36,035 nucleotides of DNA from GCA-2688105 sp964499445 (GTDB lineage: Bacteria > Chloroflexota > Dehalococcoidia > Dehalococcoidales > GCA-2688105). Each line of letters opens with the position of its first letter. Within the stretch, counting starts at the first letter, position 1. The DNA is taken from the NCBI GenBank assembly GCA_964499445.1, contig CAZCLE010000005.1, positions 1 to 36,035 on the forward strand, written 5' to 3'. Shown here one piece after another: positions 15,210 through 23,583 of this stretch. Both the position numbers and the translations under genes were made by a program. The notes under the pieces were generated by a model. It made no database searches, was not told the DNA's origin, and was given only the letters and a program-made list of their open reading frames with translations.

Positions 15210-16592
15210 CTACATTCTTCGGAAGTGGATTGCACCGTCCAGTTGCCCCATGGCTGCCTCTCGCACTGCCTCAGGCAAAGTGGGATGGGCGTGAATAGTA
15301 TGGACAATGTCCCTTGCAGTTGCCCCCAGCTGCACGGCAAGCACACCTTCAGCAATCAGGTCGCTGGCATGCGGTCCCATAATGTGCATTCCCAGAACCC
15401 TACCATTCTCGGCATTACAAATCATCTTGACCATGCCCATTGTCTCGTCCATAGCAACAGCACGGCCACAGGCGAGGAAGGGGAATTTACTCACTTTATA
15501 CGGCATACCGCTATCATTTGCTTCCGCCTCGGTAATGCCAACACCGGCTATCTCAGGTTGGGTAAAGAAGCAACTAGGAACTGCGTGATAGTCTGCTTGA
15601 CGGGGGTGACCAAGGGCATTCTCAACCGCTACCTCTCCTTCATAGGACGCAACATGAGCCAGCATGCTCTTGCCCAGAACATCCCCGATGGCATAAATAC
15701 CATCGATATTTGTCTTAAGGTGTTCATTTACCACAATGGCTCGGCTATCCATTTTTATACCGAGCTCTAATAAGCCCAGTCCCTCAGTATGAGGTTGGCG
15801 CCCGGTAGCCATTAGCACCATCTGTCCGTCAACTCCCTGCTCGCCTTCTGGAGTATCCCAGACCACCCTGAGAGCTACCCCTTCCTTTCTAATAGCCTTA
15901 ACTGCAGCTCCAATTTTGACTTCAATGCCTTGTCTGGGTAGAGTCTGGGCAAAACGTCGTCCAATCTCTTCGTCAATTGGCTCCAGGAGAAGGGGGCGCC
16001 GCTTCACAATGGCAACCTTCGTCCCCAACCCATTAAAGATGCTGGCAAACTCAACGCCCACGTGACTGCCGCCAATGACCACCAGGCTTTCCGGGAGCTC
16101 TTTTAACTCAAGGATATCATCGGTGGTGAGCACCCCGGGCAGGTCTAAGCCAGGGATAGGTAGCAGAGCCGACTCAGCGCCGGTAGCGATAATAAGCTTC
16201 TTGGTTGCTATCTCCTCATCGCCTACTTTAACTGAGTGTGGAGACAGGATACGCCCTGTCCCCCTATAGACACTTATCCTGTTTGCCTTCATTAACTGCT
16301 CGACACCGGACACTAATTTGTCAACTATGCTGCGTTTACGAGCCATAATTTTTTGGAAATTCGTCTCGATATTGCCAATCTCTATGCCGAACTCATTTGC
16401 CCGTCTCGCTTCAAGGAGCACCTCCACACTTCTGACCAGAGCCTTGGTGGGAATACAACCCCGGTTAAGGCAGGTACCGCCCAGCTTATCCTTCTCCACC
16501 AGCGCCACGTTCGCCCCCAGATGAGCAGCATGGATGGCGGCTACATAGCCAGCCGGACCACCTCCAATTATGGCTATATCCTTTTCAACCAA
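15210..16592 (-). CDS. lpdA: Dihydrolipoyl dehydrogenase (glycine cleavage L protein)
   Basis: This 460-residue flavoprotein reoxidises dihydrolipoyl-GcvH with NAD+. It has an N-terminal FAD motif IIGGGPAGYVAAIHAAHLG, the redox disulfide GGTCLNRGCIPTKAL (Cys41, Cys46), an NAD-binding VVIGGSHVGVEFASIF segment, and the C-terminal catalytic dyad HAHPTLPEA. The length is normal. The start is TTG at 16592, with AGGAG about 8 nt upstream. It lies 23 bp after gcvPB in the riboswitch-controlled operon, so its main partner is the glycine cleavage complex. Confidence 0.96.
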   Translation of the reverse strand: MVEKDIAIIGGGPAGYVAAIHAAHLGANVALVEKDKLGGTCLNRGCIPTKALVRSVEVLLEARRANEFGIEIGNIETNFQKIMARKRSIVDKLVSGVEQLMKANRISVYRGTGRILSPHSVKVGDEEIATKKLIIATGAESALLPIPGLDLPGVLTTDDILELKELPESLVVIGGSHVGVEFASIFNGLGTKVAIVKRRPLLLEPIDEEIGRRFAQTLPRQGIEVKIGAAVKAIRKEGVALRVVWDTPEGEQGVDGQMVLMATGRQPHTEGLGLLELGIKMDSRAIVVNEHLKTNIDGIYAIGDVLGKSMLAHVASYEGEVAVENALGHPRQADYHAVPSCFFTQPEIAGVGITEAEANDSGMPYKVSKFPFLACGRAVAMDETMGMVKMICNAENGRVLGMHIMGPHASDLIAEGVLAVQLGATARDIVHTIHAHPTLPEAVREAAMGQLDGAIHFRRM

Positions 16593-16615
16593 AGTGTCGA
16601 CTCCTAAAAATGAAA

Positions 16616-18073
16616 TCAGTCTTCCGTCTTTTGGCTACCCATCTCCCAGTGTAAGTCTGGTTTTCTGGCGGCGGCAACCTCATCCAGTCGCCTGACGGGG
16701 GTGTTATGGGGGGCGGTGTGCAGGATTTCGGGATTCTCATCCGCCTCCCTAGCTATTTCTTTCATAGCCTCAATGTAAGCATCCAGCGTCGCTTTGCTCT
16801 CAGTCTCCGTAGGTTCAGTCATGAGGGCTCCATCAACCACTAGAGGAAAATAAACGGTAGGGGGATGAAAACCAAAATCAAGCAACCGCTTGGCGATATC
16901 TAACGTCTTAACACCCTGTGCTTTTTGCCTTTTATCAGAGAATACCACCTCATGCATACAGGTACGGTCATAGGGCAGGTGATAATATGCTTTTAGCTTC
17001 TCCTTGAGGTAGTTGGCATTGATGACCGCGTTTTCACTGACCTCCTTTAGTCCTTCTGCGCCCAGTGAACGTATATAAGCATAGGCCTTGACCATCACCC
17101 CAAAGTTTCCGTAAGCGGCGCCCAGGCTGCCTATAGACTTAGCCGGTGAAGTAAATGTGTACCCTTTCTCCTTCTCAACCACCAAAGGCGAAGGCAAAAA
17201 TTCAGCCAAATTTGATTTGACACAAACGGGGCCTGAGCCCGGTCCACCACCTCCGTGGGGGGTGCTGAAGGTTTTATGAAGATTAAGCTGGACACAATCA
17301 AAACCCAGGTCTCCAAACTTCACCTTCCCCAGCAGAGCATTCAGGTTGGCTCCATCACTACACAGCAGTCCGCCTCTTTCATGAATGAGCTGACTTATCT
17401 CAGCTATTTGGGGGTCGAATAAACCTAAAGTAGTCGGCATGGTCAACGTTAGAGTGGCAACTTCCTCATTCATTACGAATTCAAGGCTTTTCAAATCTAG
17501 GTTGCCTTCGCTATCAGAGGGCACGCTGATTGTCTCAAACCCGCACATAGCGGCAGTGGCTGGATTGGTACCATGGGCTGAGTCTGGCACCAGTATTTTC
17601 CTCCGCAGCTTATCCCCTCGGGCTTGGTAATATGCTTTTACCATCAATAGGCTGGCAAGTTCACCCTGAGCTCCCGCTATGGGTGCCAAACTGGTGGCAC
17701 TCATGCCGGTAATCTCGGCTAAATATTTCTGCAGCTCGAACATAAGCTGCAGTGCTCCCTGAGCAGAGTCTACTGGCTGGTAGGGGTGTATTGAAGTGAA
17801 GCCTGTGAATTTGGCAACATCTTCATGCCATTTTGGATTATATTTCATGGTGCAGCTACCTAAAGGGTAAAACCCAGTGTCCACTCCGTAATTAAGCTTA
17901 CTTAGGGCGGTGAAGTACCTCACCAGCTCAACCTCGCTTACCTCAGGTAACTCAAGCCCCTGGCGAAGTAGCTCATTGGGAGGCAACCCTGCTGGAGGTA
18001 CATCCAGAGGTGGAAGACTGCAACCAATCTTGCCCGCTTGGCTAATATCAGGAAGCAAATAATGGTGACTCAT
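16616..18073 (-). CDS. gcvPB: Glycine dehydrogenase (decarboxylating) subunit 2
   Basis: The 485-residue beta subunit of the split P protein carries the pyridoxal phosphate site LNLHKTFSTPHGGGGPGSGPV, with Lys267 as the Schiff-base residue. Other conserved parts are FYPLGSCTMKYNPK (68-81) and DSAHGTNPATAAMCGF. With GcvPA it decarboxylates glycine and passes aminomethyl to lipoyl-GcvH. The split form is usual in Firmicutes, Thermotogae, Chloroflexi and archaea. It is 12 bp downstream of gcvPA. Confidence 0.97.
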   Translation of the reverse strand: MSHHYLLPDISQAGKIGCSLPPLDVPPAGLPPNELLRQGLELPEVSEVELVRYFTALSKLNYGVDTGFYPLGSCTMKYNPKWHEDVAKFTGFTSIHPYQPVDSAQGALQLMFELQKYLAEITGMSATSLAPIAGAQGELASLLMVKAYYQARGDKLRRKILVPDSAHGTNPATAAMCGFETISVPSDSEGNLDLKSLEFVMNEEVATLTLTMPTTLGLFDPQIAEISQLIHERGGLLCSDGANLNALLGKVKFGDLGFDCVQLNLHKTFSTPHGGGGPGSGPVCVKSNLAEFLPSPLVVEKEKGYTFTSPAKSIGSLGAAYGNFGVMVKAYAYIRSLGAEGLKEVSENAVINANYLKEKLKAYYHLPYDRTCMHEVVFSDKRQKAQGVKTLDIAKRLLDFGFHPPTVYFPLVVDGALMTEPTETESKATLDAYIEAMKEIAREADENPEILHTAPHNTPVRRLDEVAAARKPDLHWEMGSQKTED

Positions 18074-18085
18074 TTCTCGACCTCT

Positions 18086-19390
18086 CTATAGTGCTCCTAA
18101 AATTTCGACTAACCTATCTATATCCTGTTTGGTGTTTACCTCGGTGACACAGAGCAGCATACCATTATCTATCATTTGGCTTAGGTCCAAACCACCGATT
18201 ATCCTTTCCTTGAAAAGTACTTCGTTAATCTGGGAGGGTGCCACTGGGCAGCACACCACAAATTCCTTAAAGAAAGGCTGCTGAAAAACGAGAGAGTATC
18301 CTTTCAGCTTACCTATTGCCTCAGCAGCATAGTGAGCCTTGTGGTAGCAAAGCTCAGCTACCTGGCGAAGTCCTCTTTTGCCCAAGGCGGCGAGATAAAC
18401 CGTTGCTGCCAGGGCCACCAGAGCTTCATTGGTGCATATATTGGATGTAGCCCGTTCCCGTCTTATATGCTGCTCACGAGTCGCTAAGGTCAGCACATAT
18501 CCTGGTTGACCACCAACATCCGTGGTTTTACTCACAATCCTGCCTGGCATCTGCCTCAGGTATTCCTTCCGGCAGGTGAAAATACCCAGACCTGGTCCCC
18601 CGAAGCTTATCGGGCTGCCCAGCGCCTGACCCTCAGCGACAACAATATCAGCCCCATAATTTCCTGGCGGCTTAAACATCCCAAGAGAGATAGGGTCAAC
18701 GATGATGATGAGTAATGCTCCCATATCGTGGGCTTTTTGAGTATATGCTCCTATGTCTTCAAAATGGCCAAAGAAATTGGGCTGTTGCACTATTAAGCAG
18801 GCACAGTCCGAAGCCAAACCATCTAGGTTTGGCTCTACCTTTTCTGAGGGAATATCATGGCCCTTAGCATAAGTATCAATCACCTTGCCGTACCCTGGAT
18901 TTACCGTGGACAGTACTGCGACCTTGTCTCTCCTCGTGATTCGGCATGCCATCAGGGCGGCTTCAGCAACCGCTGTGCTACCATCGTACATCCCGGCGTT
19001 GCTCACCTCCATGCCGGTGAGCTGGCAGATTAGCGACTGATACTCGTAGATGGTTTGTAGCGTGCCCTGGCTGGCCTCGGCTTGATATGGAGTGTAAGCG
19101 GTATAGAACTCGCTGCGACCGGTAATGTGACCAATCACGCTGGGGATGAAGTGCCGATAGTAGCCAGCCCCTAGGAAGCAAACATAATCATCCAAATTTG
19201 CATTGTGGTTTGATAGCTGGCGAAGTTCCTCCTTGAGTTCTAGTTCAGAGAGAGGAGGCGGTAGTTTGAATCGGACATTGCGGAATTTTTCGGGCACATC
19301 ATGGAATAGCTCATCAGCCGAGCTGACTCCAATCTCTCGCAACATAGCCCTGCGGTCAGTATCAGTATTCGGTAAATAGGGTGATGACAT
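18086..19390 (-). CDS. gcvPA: Glycine dehydrogenase (decarboxylating) subunit 1
   Basis: The 434-residue alpha subunit of the split P protein begins SSPYLPNTDTDRRAMLREIGVSSADELF, typical of the family. It continues LGAGYYRHFIPSVIGHITGRSEFYTAYTPYQAEASQGTLQTIYEYQS and ends in CVTEVNTKQDIDRLVEIL. It forms a heterotetramer with GcvPB and lacks the PLP lysine, as expected. The ATG at 19390 follows gcvH by 20 bp and has a CAGGAGGC ribosome-binding site. Confidence 0.97.
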   Translation of the reverse strand: MSSPYLPNTDTDRRAMLREIGVSSADELFHDVPEKFRNVRFKLPPPLSELELKEELRQLSNHNANLDDYVCFLGAGYYRHFIPSVIGHITGRSEFYTAYTPYQAEASQGTLQTIYEYQSLICQLTGMEVSNAGMYDGSTAVAEAALMACRITRRDKVAVLSTVNPGYGKVIDTYAKGHDIPSEKVEPNLDGLASDCACLIVQQPNFFGHFEDIGAYTQKAHDMGALLIIIVDPISLGMFKPPGNYGADIVVAEGQALGSPISFGGPGLGIFTCRKEYLRQMPGRIVSKTTDVGGQPGYVLTLATREQHIRRERATSNICTNEALVALAATVYLAALGKRGLRQVAELCYHKAHYAAEAIGKLKGYSLVFQQPFFKEFVVCCPVAPSQINEVLFKERIIGGLDLSQMIDNGMLLCVTEVNTKQDIDRLVEILGAL

Positions 19391-19410
19391 TGGTATTAGT
19401 TGCCTCCTGC

Positions 19411-19809
19411 TTATTCTGACTCTTCTTCCAATCCGGCTACAAATTTGTCGTACTCGTTGCTATTCATTAAGGCATCAAGTTCCGCAGGGTTACTCAATTC
19501 TAACCTAACCAGCCAGCCAGCTCCGTAGGGGTCTTGATTCACCAGTTGGGGCTCATCAATGGCAGCTTGGTTAACTTCTAATACCCGCCCACTAATCGGT
19601 GAGAAGAGGTCTGAAACTGCTTTCACTGATTCTATTTCACCTATCTTCTTGGACTGTTCCACTTGAGTTCCCGTGGCAGGCAAGTCAAGAAAAACTAGGT
19701 CTCCTAATTGGTCTTGGGCATAATCGGTAAGCCCCATTTTCCCCTTATCCTCGGAATCAGGACAAATCCACTCGTGCTCCCGGGTATATTTGTATTCTTT
19801 CGGGTTCAT
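19411..19809 (-). CDS. gcvH: Glycine cleavage system H protein
   Basis: The 132-residue lipoyl carrier shuttles the aminomethyl group between P, T and L proteins. It opens KYTREHEWI and carries the lipoylation motif IGEIESVKAVSDLFSPISG, with Lys63 as the modified residue. The C terminus (GAGWLVRLELSNPAELDALMNSNEYDKFV) is standard. It starts 1 bp after the gcvT stop. lipB and lipA at the end of the same operon provide its cofactor. Confidence 0.97.
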   Translation of the reverse strand: MNPKEYKYTREHEWICPDSEDKGKMGLTDYAQDQLGDLVFLDLPATGTQVEQSKKIGEIESVKAVSDLFSPISGRVLEVNQAAIDEPQLVNQDPYGAGWLVRLELSNPAELDALMNSNEYDKFVAGLEEESE

Positions 19810-19810
19810 T

Positions 19811-20890
19811 TTAGGCTCCTCTTTTGTAGAATCGCTTATTAACTATGTGAGCTGGGACTGGTTTGTTGCGAATTATTATCTCAATATCAGTGCCGACGGC
19901 CGCTAGCTCGATGGGAACATAACCCAGGCCGATATTAACCCCTAGAGTTGGTGCATACCCACCACTGGTAACCCTGCCTACCTCTTGACCAGATTTGGAA
20001 ATTGGGTAGCCAGAGCGAGCTATCTCTCGCCCTTCCATTTGAAAGCCGATCAGCTTACGCTTAACCCCCTGACGCTTAATCTCGAGCAGAGCGTCCTTGC
20101 CGACAAAGTCACTATTATTGAGGTCTACCAGCCACTCCAGCCCAGCCTCAAAAGGATTGGTACTTGTGTCCATGTCTTGCCCACACAGCATCATGCCGGC
20201 TTCCAATCGCAAGCTGTCGCGTGCTGCCAAACCGCAGGGTCTGACACCCTGTTCCATAAACGCTTCCCATAAGGGTAAGGCATCGGCAGCATCGGCTATT
20301 ATCTCAAACCCGTCCTCTCCGGTGTATCCCGTTCTAGCTACAAATACACTTAAACCGTCAATCTTCGTTTGGGCGTGACCAAAGCGAGTTAAGCGAGAGA
20401 CGCCCTTCAGGTTCTCAAGTTGGGAAACGGCTGGACCCTGGACAGCCAGCATAACCGTATCAGGGGAGGTGTCCTCAATGATGATATCGGGGTCTGAGCC
20501 TGACCAGCGAGATAACCAATCAAGTTTTTGCTCAATATTGGCTGCATTCCAAACTATTAAATACCGGTCGGTTCCTACGTGATATACCCACAAGTCATCT
20601 AGGATACCTCCATCCTCTAAACACAGGAGGCAGAGCTGGGCGGAACCTACATCCAGCTGCTGAGCAGGCTTGGTTAGCATCCTATCAAGGAAAGCTCCTG
20701 CCTTCCTTCCCGTCATCCAGACTCTACCCATGTCAGAAACATCGAACATACCGGCTTCAGTGCGAACAGCCCTGTGCTCCTCCAAAATAGAGGTATACCA
20801 GACAGGCAGCTCCCAGCCGGCAAAATCTATCATTCTAGCCTTCAAGTCGTGATGTACCTTATTAAGAGGCGTTTTCTTTAACGGCTTCAT
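19811..20890 (-). CDS. gcvT: Glycine cleavage system aminomethyltransferase (T protein)
   Basis: This 359-residue tetrahydrofolate-dependent enzyme releases ammonia and makes 5,10-methylene-THF from aminomethyl-GcvH. Conserved parts are MIDFAGWELPVWY, EAGMFDVSDMGRVWMTG, ARTGYTGEDGFEI and CGLAARDSLRLEAGMMLCGQDMD, plus the C-terminal barrel (FVGKDALL, YVPIELAAVG). AGGAAAC lies before the ATG. It is the first gene after glycine riboswitch 2, so the entire gcvT-H-PA-PB-lpdA-lipB-lipA operon should respond to glycine. Confidence 0.97.
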   Translation of the reverse strand: MKPLKKTPLNKVHHDLKARMIDFAGWELPVWYTSILEEHRAVRTEAGMFDVSDMGRVWMTGRKAGAFLDRMLTKPAQQLDVGSAQLCLLCLEDGGILDDLWVYHVGTDRYLIVWNAANIEQKLDWLSRWSGSDPDIIIEDTSPDTVMLAVQGPAVSQLENLKGVSRLTRFGHAQTKIDGLSVFVARTGYTGEDGFEIIADAADALPLWEAFMEQGVRPCGLAARDSLRLEAGMMLCGQDMDTSTNPFEAGLEWLVDLNNSDFVGKDALLEIKRQGVKRKLIGFQMEGREIARSGYPISKSGQEVGRVTSGGYAPTLGVNIGLGYVPIELAAVGTDIEIIIRNKPVPAHIVNKRFYKRGA

Positions 20891-20924
20891 TATTTAGTTT
20901 CCTGTAGAATCTTACCTTTCCCAA

Positions 20925-20960
20925 ACAAAAAAGGGGCAAGTTGCATTACAACTTGCCCCT
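20925..20960 (-). terminator. Intrinsic terminator of riboswitch 2 expression platform
   Basis: On the minus strand a 12-bp stem (AGGGGCAAGTTG and its complement, with a 5-nt loop) is followed by a run of U residues (20925-20932). It lies between the second glycine aptamer and gcvT. In known glycine switches of this kind, ligand binding disrupts the terminator and turns expression on. Confidence 0.85.
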
Positions 20961-21139
20961 GTCCTTTTACCTGAGAGATCACCCGCTAGCTATTTGCGGG
21001 CTTGCCCCTTCGGTGACCTCACACGGAGGTCTCTCCAGAGGTTTTTGCTTCCGGTAGTCCTTTCGCCTGAGAGTTTCAAGACATGGCATTAAAACCATAT
21101 CTCTTTCCCCTTCGGCTCCCTACAGGGTATCTCCTACCG
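20961..21139 (-). ncRNA. Tandem glycine riboswitch 2 (gcv operon)
   Basis: Reading the minus strand, aptamer 1 (about 21139-21050) has GGTAGGAGA, GGGAGCCGAAGGGG and AACTCTCAGGCGAAAGGAC. Aptamer 2 (about 21040-20965) has CTCTGGAGAGACC, GGTCACCGAAGGGGCAAG and GATCTCTCAGGTAAAAGGAC. The linker GGAAGCAAAAACC matches that of riboswitch 1. This is the classical position, in front of gcvT. Confidence 0.95.
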
Positions 21140-21149
21140 TCGCAGTAAG

Positions 21150-21178
21150 ATTTTAGGATATTTTACTACAATTGTCAA
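21150..21178 (-). promoter_or_regulatory. Promoter of the gcv operon
   Basis: On the minus strand TTGACA (21173-21178) and TAAAAT (21150-21155) are separated by exactly 17 bp. The predicted start lies just before the first riboswitch aptamer. Confidence 0.8.
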
Positions 21179-21276
21179 GACCGTGTGCTCATTCGTAACA
21201 AGCGCCTGTGCCGTGGATTAAAGATAACACCCCATAAAATATATCGAGTTACCTATACCATCATGAATTCTAGGTT

Positions 21277-21306
21277 TTGACAAAAGGCCATCATTATTAT
21301 TATTAT
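21277..21306 (+). promoter_or_regulatory. Candidate serA promoter
   Basis: A perfect TTGACA (21277-21282) and TATTAT (21301-21306) are 18 bp apart, giving a leader of roughly 90 nt before serA. The -10 lies in a run of ATT repeats, so its exact register is uncertain. Confidence 0.6.
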
Positions 21307-21406
21307 ATTCGTGAGTGGATATCCTTAGGCCATGAGGCATAGGCGGGCAATATTAGCCAACCGACATGGTTACATAAGGAAGTTTGTCTAACAGAATAGG
21401 TAACAG

Positions 21407-22987
21407 ATGAAGGTACTTATTACCGACCCAATAGCTACGGAAGGTGTCGACATTCTCCAGCAGTATGCTGATGTCGATATTCAGAAAGTCCTAACACCGG
21501 AACAGTTACAATCAATTATTGGGCACTACGAGGCCCTGATAGTGCGCAGTCGGACTAAGGTGACGGCCAACATTATCGATGCCGCCAACAAGTTGTATGT
21601 CATAGGTCGGGCCGGGGTTGGAGTCGACAATATTGATGTGGACGCAGCTACTCGCCGCGGCATACTTGTGGTCAATTCCCCCGAGGGAAACATAATCTCC
21701 ACCGCCGAACATACTATCGCCATGCTTCTAGCCCTGGCGCGTCATATTCCCAAGGCAGATAGCCTGCTCCATGCCGGGGTGTGGAATCGCGAAATTAAAG
21801 GCTCCGAAATTCGCAATAAAATCCTGGGTATTATCGGCCTTGGCAGGGTGGGTACCGAGGTAGCCGAGATGGCTAAGGGATTGCATATGAACGTTATTGC
21901 CTATGACCCCATGATATCCGAGAGCCGGGCTGAGAGGCTAGGTGTACAGCTCACCGAACTGGAAACCTTGCTGGCAAGGTCAGACTTCATAGCGATACAT
22001 GTACCTCTCAATTCCACCACTAGGGGGTTAATCAGCAGTGACCAACTTAAGTTGGTAAAGCCGACAGCCATGATTATCAACTGCGCTCGGGGTGGTATAG
22101 TAGATGAAAAGGCACTCTACGACGCACTTAACCAAGGTCTTTTGGCAGGGGCGGCCGTTGACGTTTTCAGTCAGGAACCAGCCCTAGACAATATCCTGTT
22201 AAAGAGTGATAGAGTAGTCGTAACGCCTCACCTAGCAGCATCCACTATTGAAGCGGAGGCAAGTGCCAGTATAGATATTGCCGAACAGGTAGTGGCAATT
22301 CTTAAGGGTTATCCGGCTAAGTTTCCGGTGAATGCCCCTAGGATTTCTACAGAAGCTATGTCAGTACTTGGTCCGTATGTTCAGGTAGGGACAACGATTG
22401 GCAGGGTTGTTGTCCAGTTGATAGAAGGGCAGTTGAAATCGCTGGCCATTCGCTATCAGGGAGATATTGCGAAAGAGGACACCAATCCCATCAAAGTCGC
22501 GGTCTTAGCTGGTCTCTTGGAAACATTGACTGAAGAGCGCGTTAATATGGTCAACGCAGATATTATTGCCAACAATCGTGGACTAAGGGTCACCGAACAG
22601 AAGGATAGCACTTGCGAGAACTATGCCAACATGTTAACGGTGGAGGTGTACACCAAATCTGGAAGCACGCTGGTAGCGGGGTCATCACTCCGAGGCAAGA
22701 CCCATCTGACACGGGTGAACGACTTCTGGTTGGAAATAGAGCCATTTGGTAGCTACATGGTGTTCACAGAACATAAAGACCGTCCCGGAATGATCGGCGC
22801 AGTAGGTACTATAATCGGTAATGCTAACGTCAATATTAGTCAGATGCAAGTAAGTCGGAACGTACAGCGTGGCAGTGGAGCGATGATGGCACTCTGCTTA
22901 GATGAACCTCTTCCTGTGGAGTGCTATCAACAAATAGTGGCTATGCCCGATATGCATAAAGTGCTCATAGTAAAACTAGCCAGATAG
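21407..22987 (+). CDS. serA: D-3-phosphoglycerate dehydrogenase
   Basis: This 526-residue enzyme oxidises 3-phosphoglycerate, the first step of serine (and so glycine) synthesis. The NAD-binding loop GLGRVG is at 144-149. Catalytic residues are Arg228 in NCARGGIVDE, Glu257 in DVFSQEP and His275 in TPHLAAST. After the catalytic part comes an ASB-type intervening domain (about 320-450) and a C-terminal ACT domain (FTEHKDRPGMIGAVGTIIGNANVNISQMQVSR). This is the long form, in which ACT commonly mediates serine feedback. It is divergent from the gcv operon; together they set glycine supply and breakdown, although no glycine riboswitch precedes serA. Confidence 0.97.
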   Translation: MKVLITDPIATEGVDILQQYADVDIQKVLTPEQLQSIIGHYEALIVRSRTKVTANIIDAANKLYVIGRAGVGVDNIDVDAATRRGILVVNSPEGNIISTAEHTIAMLLALARHIPKADSLLHAGVWNREIKGSEIRNKILGIIGLGRVGTEVAEMAKGLHMNVIAYDPMISESRAERLGVQLTELETLLARSDFIAIHVPLNSTTRGLISSDQLKLVKPTAMIINCARGGIVDEKALYDALNQGLLAGAAVDVFSQEPALDNILLKSDRVVVTPHLAASTIEAEASASIDIAEQVVAILKGYPAKFPVNAPRISTEAMSVLGPYVQVGTTIGRVVVQLIEGQLKSLAIRYQGDIAKEDTNPIKVAVLAGLLETLTEERVNMVNADIIANNRGLRVTEQKDSTCENYANMLTVEVYTKSGSTLVAGSSLRGKTHLTRVNDFWLEIEPFGSYMVFTEHKDRPGMIGAVGTIIGNANVNISQMQVSRNVQRGSGAMMALCLDEPLPVECYQQIVAMPDMHKVLIVKLAR

Positions 22988-22991
22988 TACA

Positions 22992-23027
22992 GGAGCGGGA
23001 TTCCAGTAGAAGACAAGTACTGGCTCC
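22992..23027 (+). terminator. Hairpin downstream of serA
   Basis: CCAGTA (23003-23008) pairs with TACTGG (23018-23023), with an outer GGAG/CTCC extension. Only a short GTTTC follows, so this is a weak terminator candidate. Confidence 0.4.
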
Positions 23028-23052
23028 GTTTCAATATAGCGTAGAAGCTCCA

Positions 23053-23553
23053 TCAGCCATGGTGGGCCACGGCAGTAGCCATCGTTATCAATACTACATG
23101 TGTGGTAACGCCCGCAGAAAGGGCAGAGAAGTATGCCCGTTACCCAATCTACCCAAGGATAAGGCAGAGAGGTTTATCATTGACCGCATCAAGAACTCTA
23201 TACTTACCGAAGAGAACCTGGAGGAGCTGGTGCGGCTGACCAACGAGGAGTTGGCCGAGACCTGTGGTGAGGAGAGGGAGGAACTGCAGCAGGCAAAGGC
23301 TGATGCAGGGGAGGCGCTACGCTGTCAAGCCGTGGGTATAGCTGACCCCCGGATGGTGCGGCACTACGTGGGTGACCTGAGAGGCTTGTTAGAGAGGTCT
23401 TCTATCGTTGAGCAAAGGAGCTTCCTCAAGTCCTTTGTGGAAAGAATTGAGGTGGATGACTCGGAAGTTAAAATATACTATACTATTCCCATGCCCCCAT
23501 CCAGCATGTCGGGGGCGACAGTCGGAGTTTTGCCTTTCGTACACCATGGTTGA
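23053..23553 (+). pseudogene. C-terminal remnant of a large serine recombinase
   Basis: The frame from about 23053 encodes a piece of a large serine recombinase. It has the second half of the zinc ribbon (HRYQYYMCGNARRKGREVCPLPNLPKD), the helix AERFIIDRIKNSILTEENLEELV, a long coiled coil, and a C-terminal LERSSIVEQRSFLKSFVERIEVDDSEVKIYYTIPMPP. The catalytic N-terminal domain, the recombinase domain and the first CxxC of the ribbon are missing. Upstream of 23053 the open frame no longer resembles the family. An ATG at 23059 exists but would give only a headless fragment. It is probably the scar of an integrated element between serA and rarA. Confidence 0.8.
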
Positions 23554-23583
23554 AGGAGAGGGGGACAAAGGGGGTGAGGATGG
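23550..23583 (+). repeat. 34-bp repeat identical to 2057-2090; provides the rarA ribosome-binding site
   Basis: The stretch beginning TTGAAGGAGAGGGGGAC and ending GTGAGGATGG is an exact copy of the end of the REP-like unit at 2057-2090. Here it contains the rarA Shine-Dalgarno sequence (GGGGGTGAGG) and the rarA ATG itself. Confidence 0.85.
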
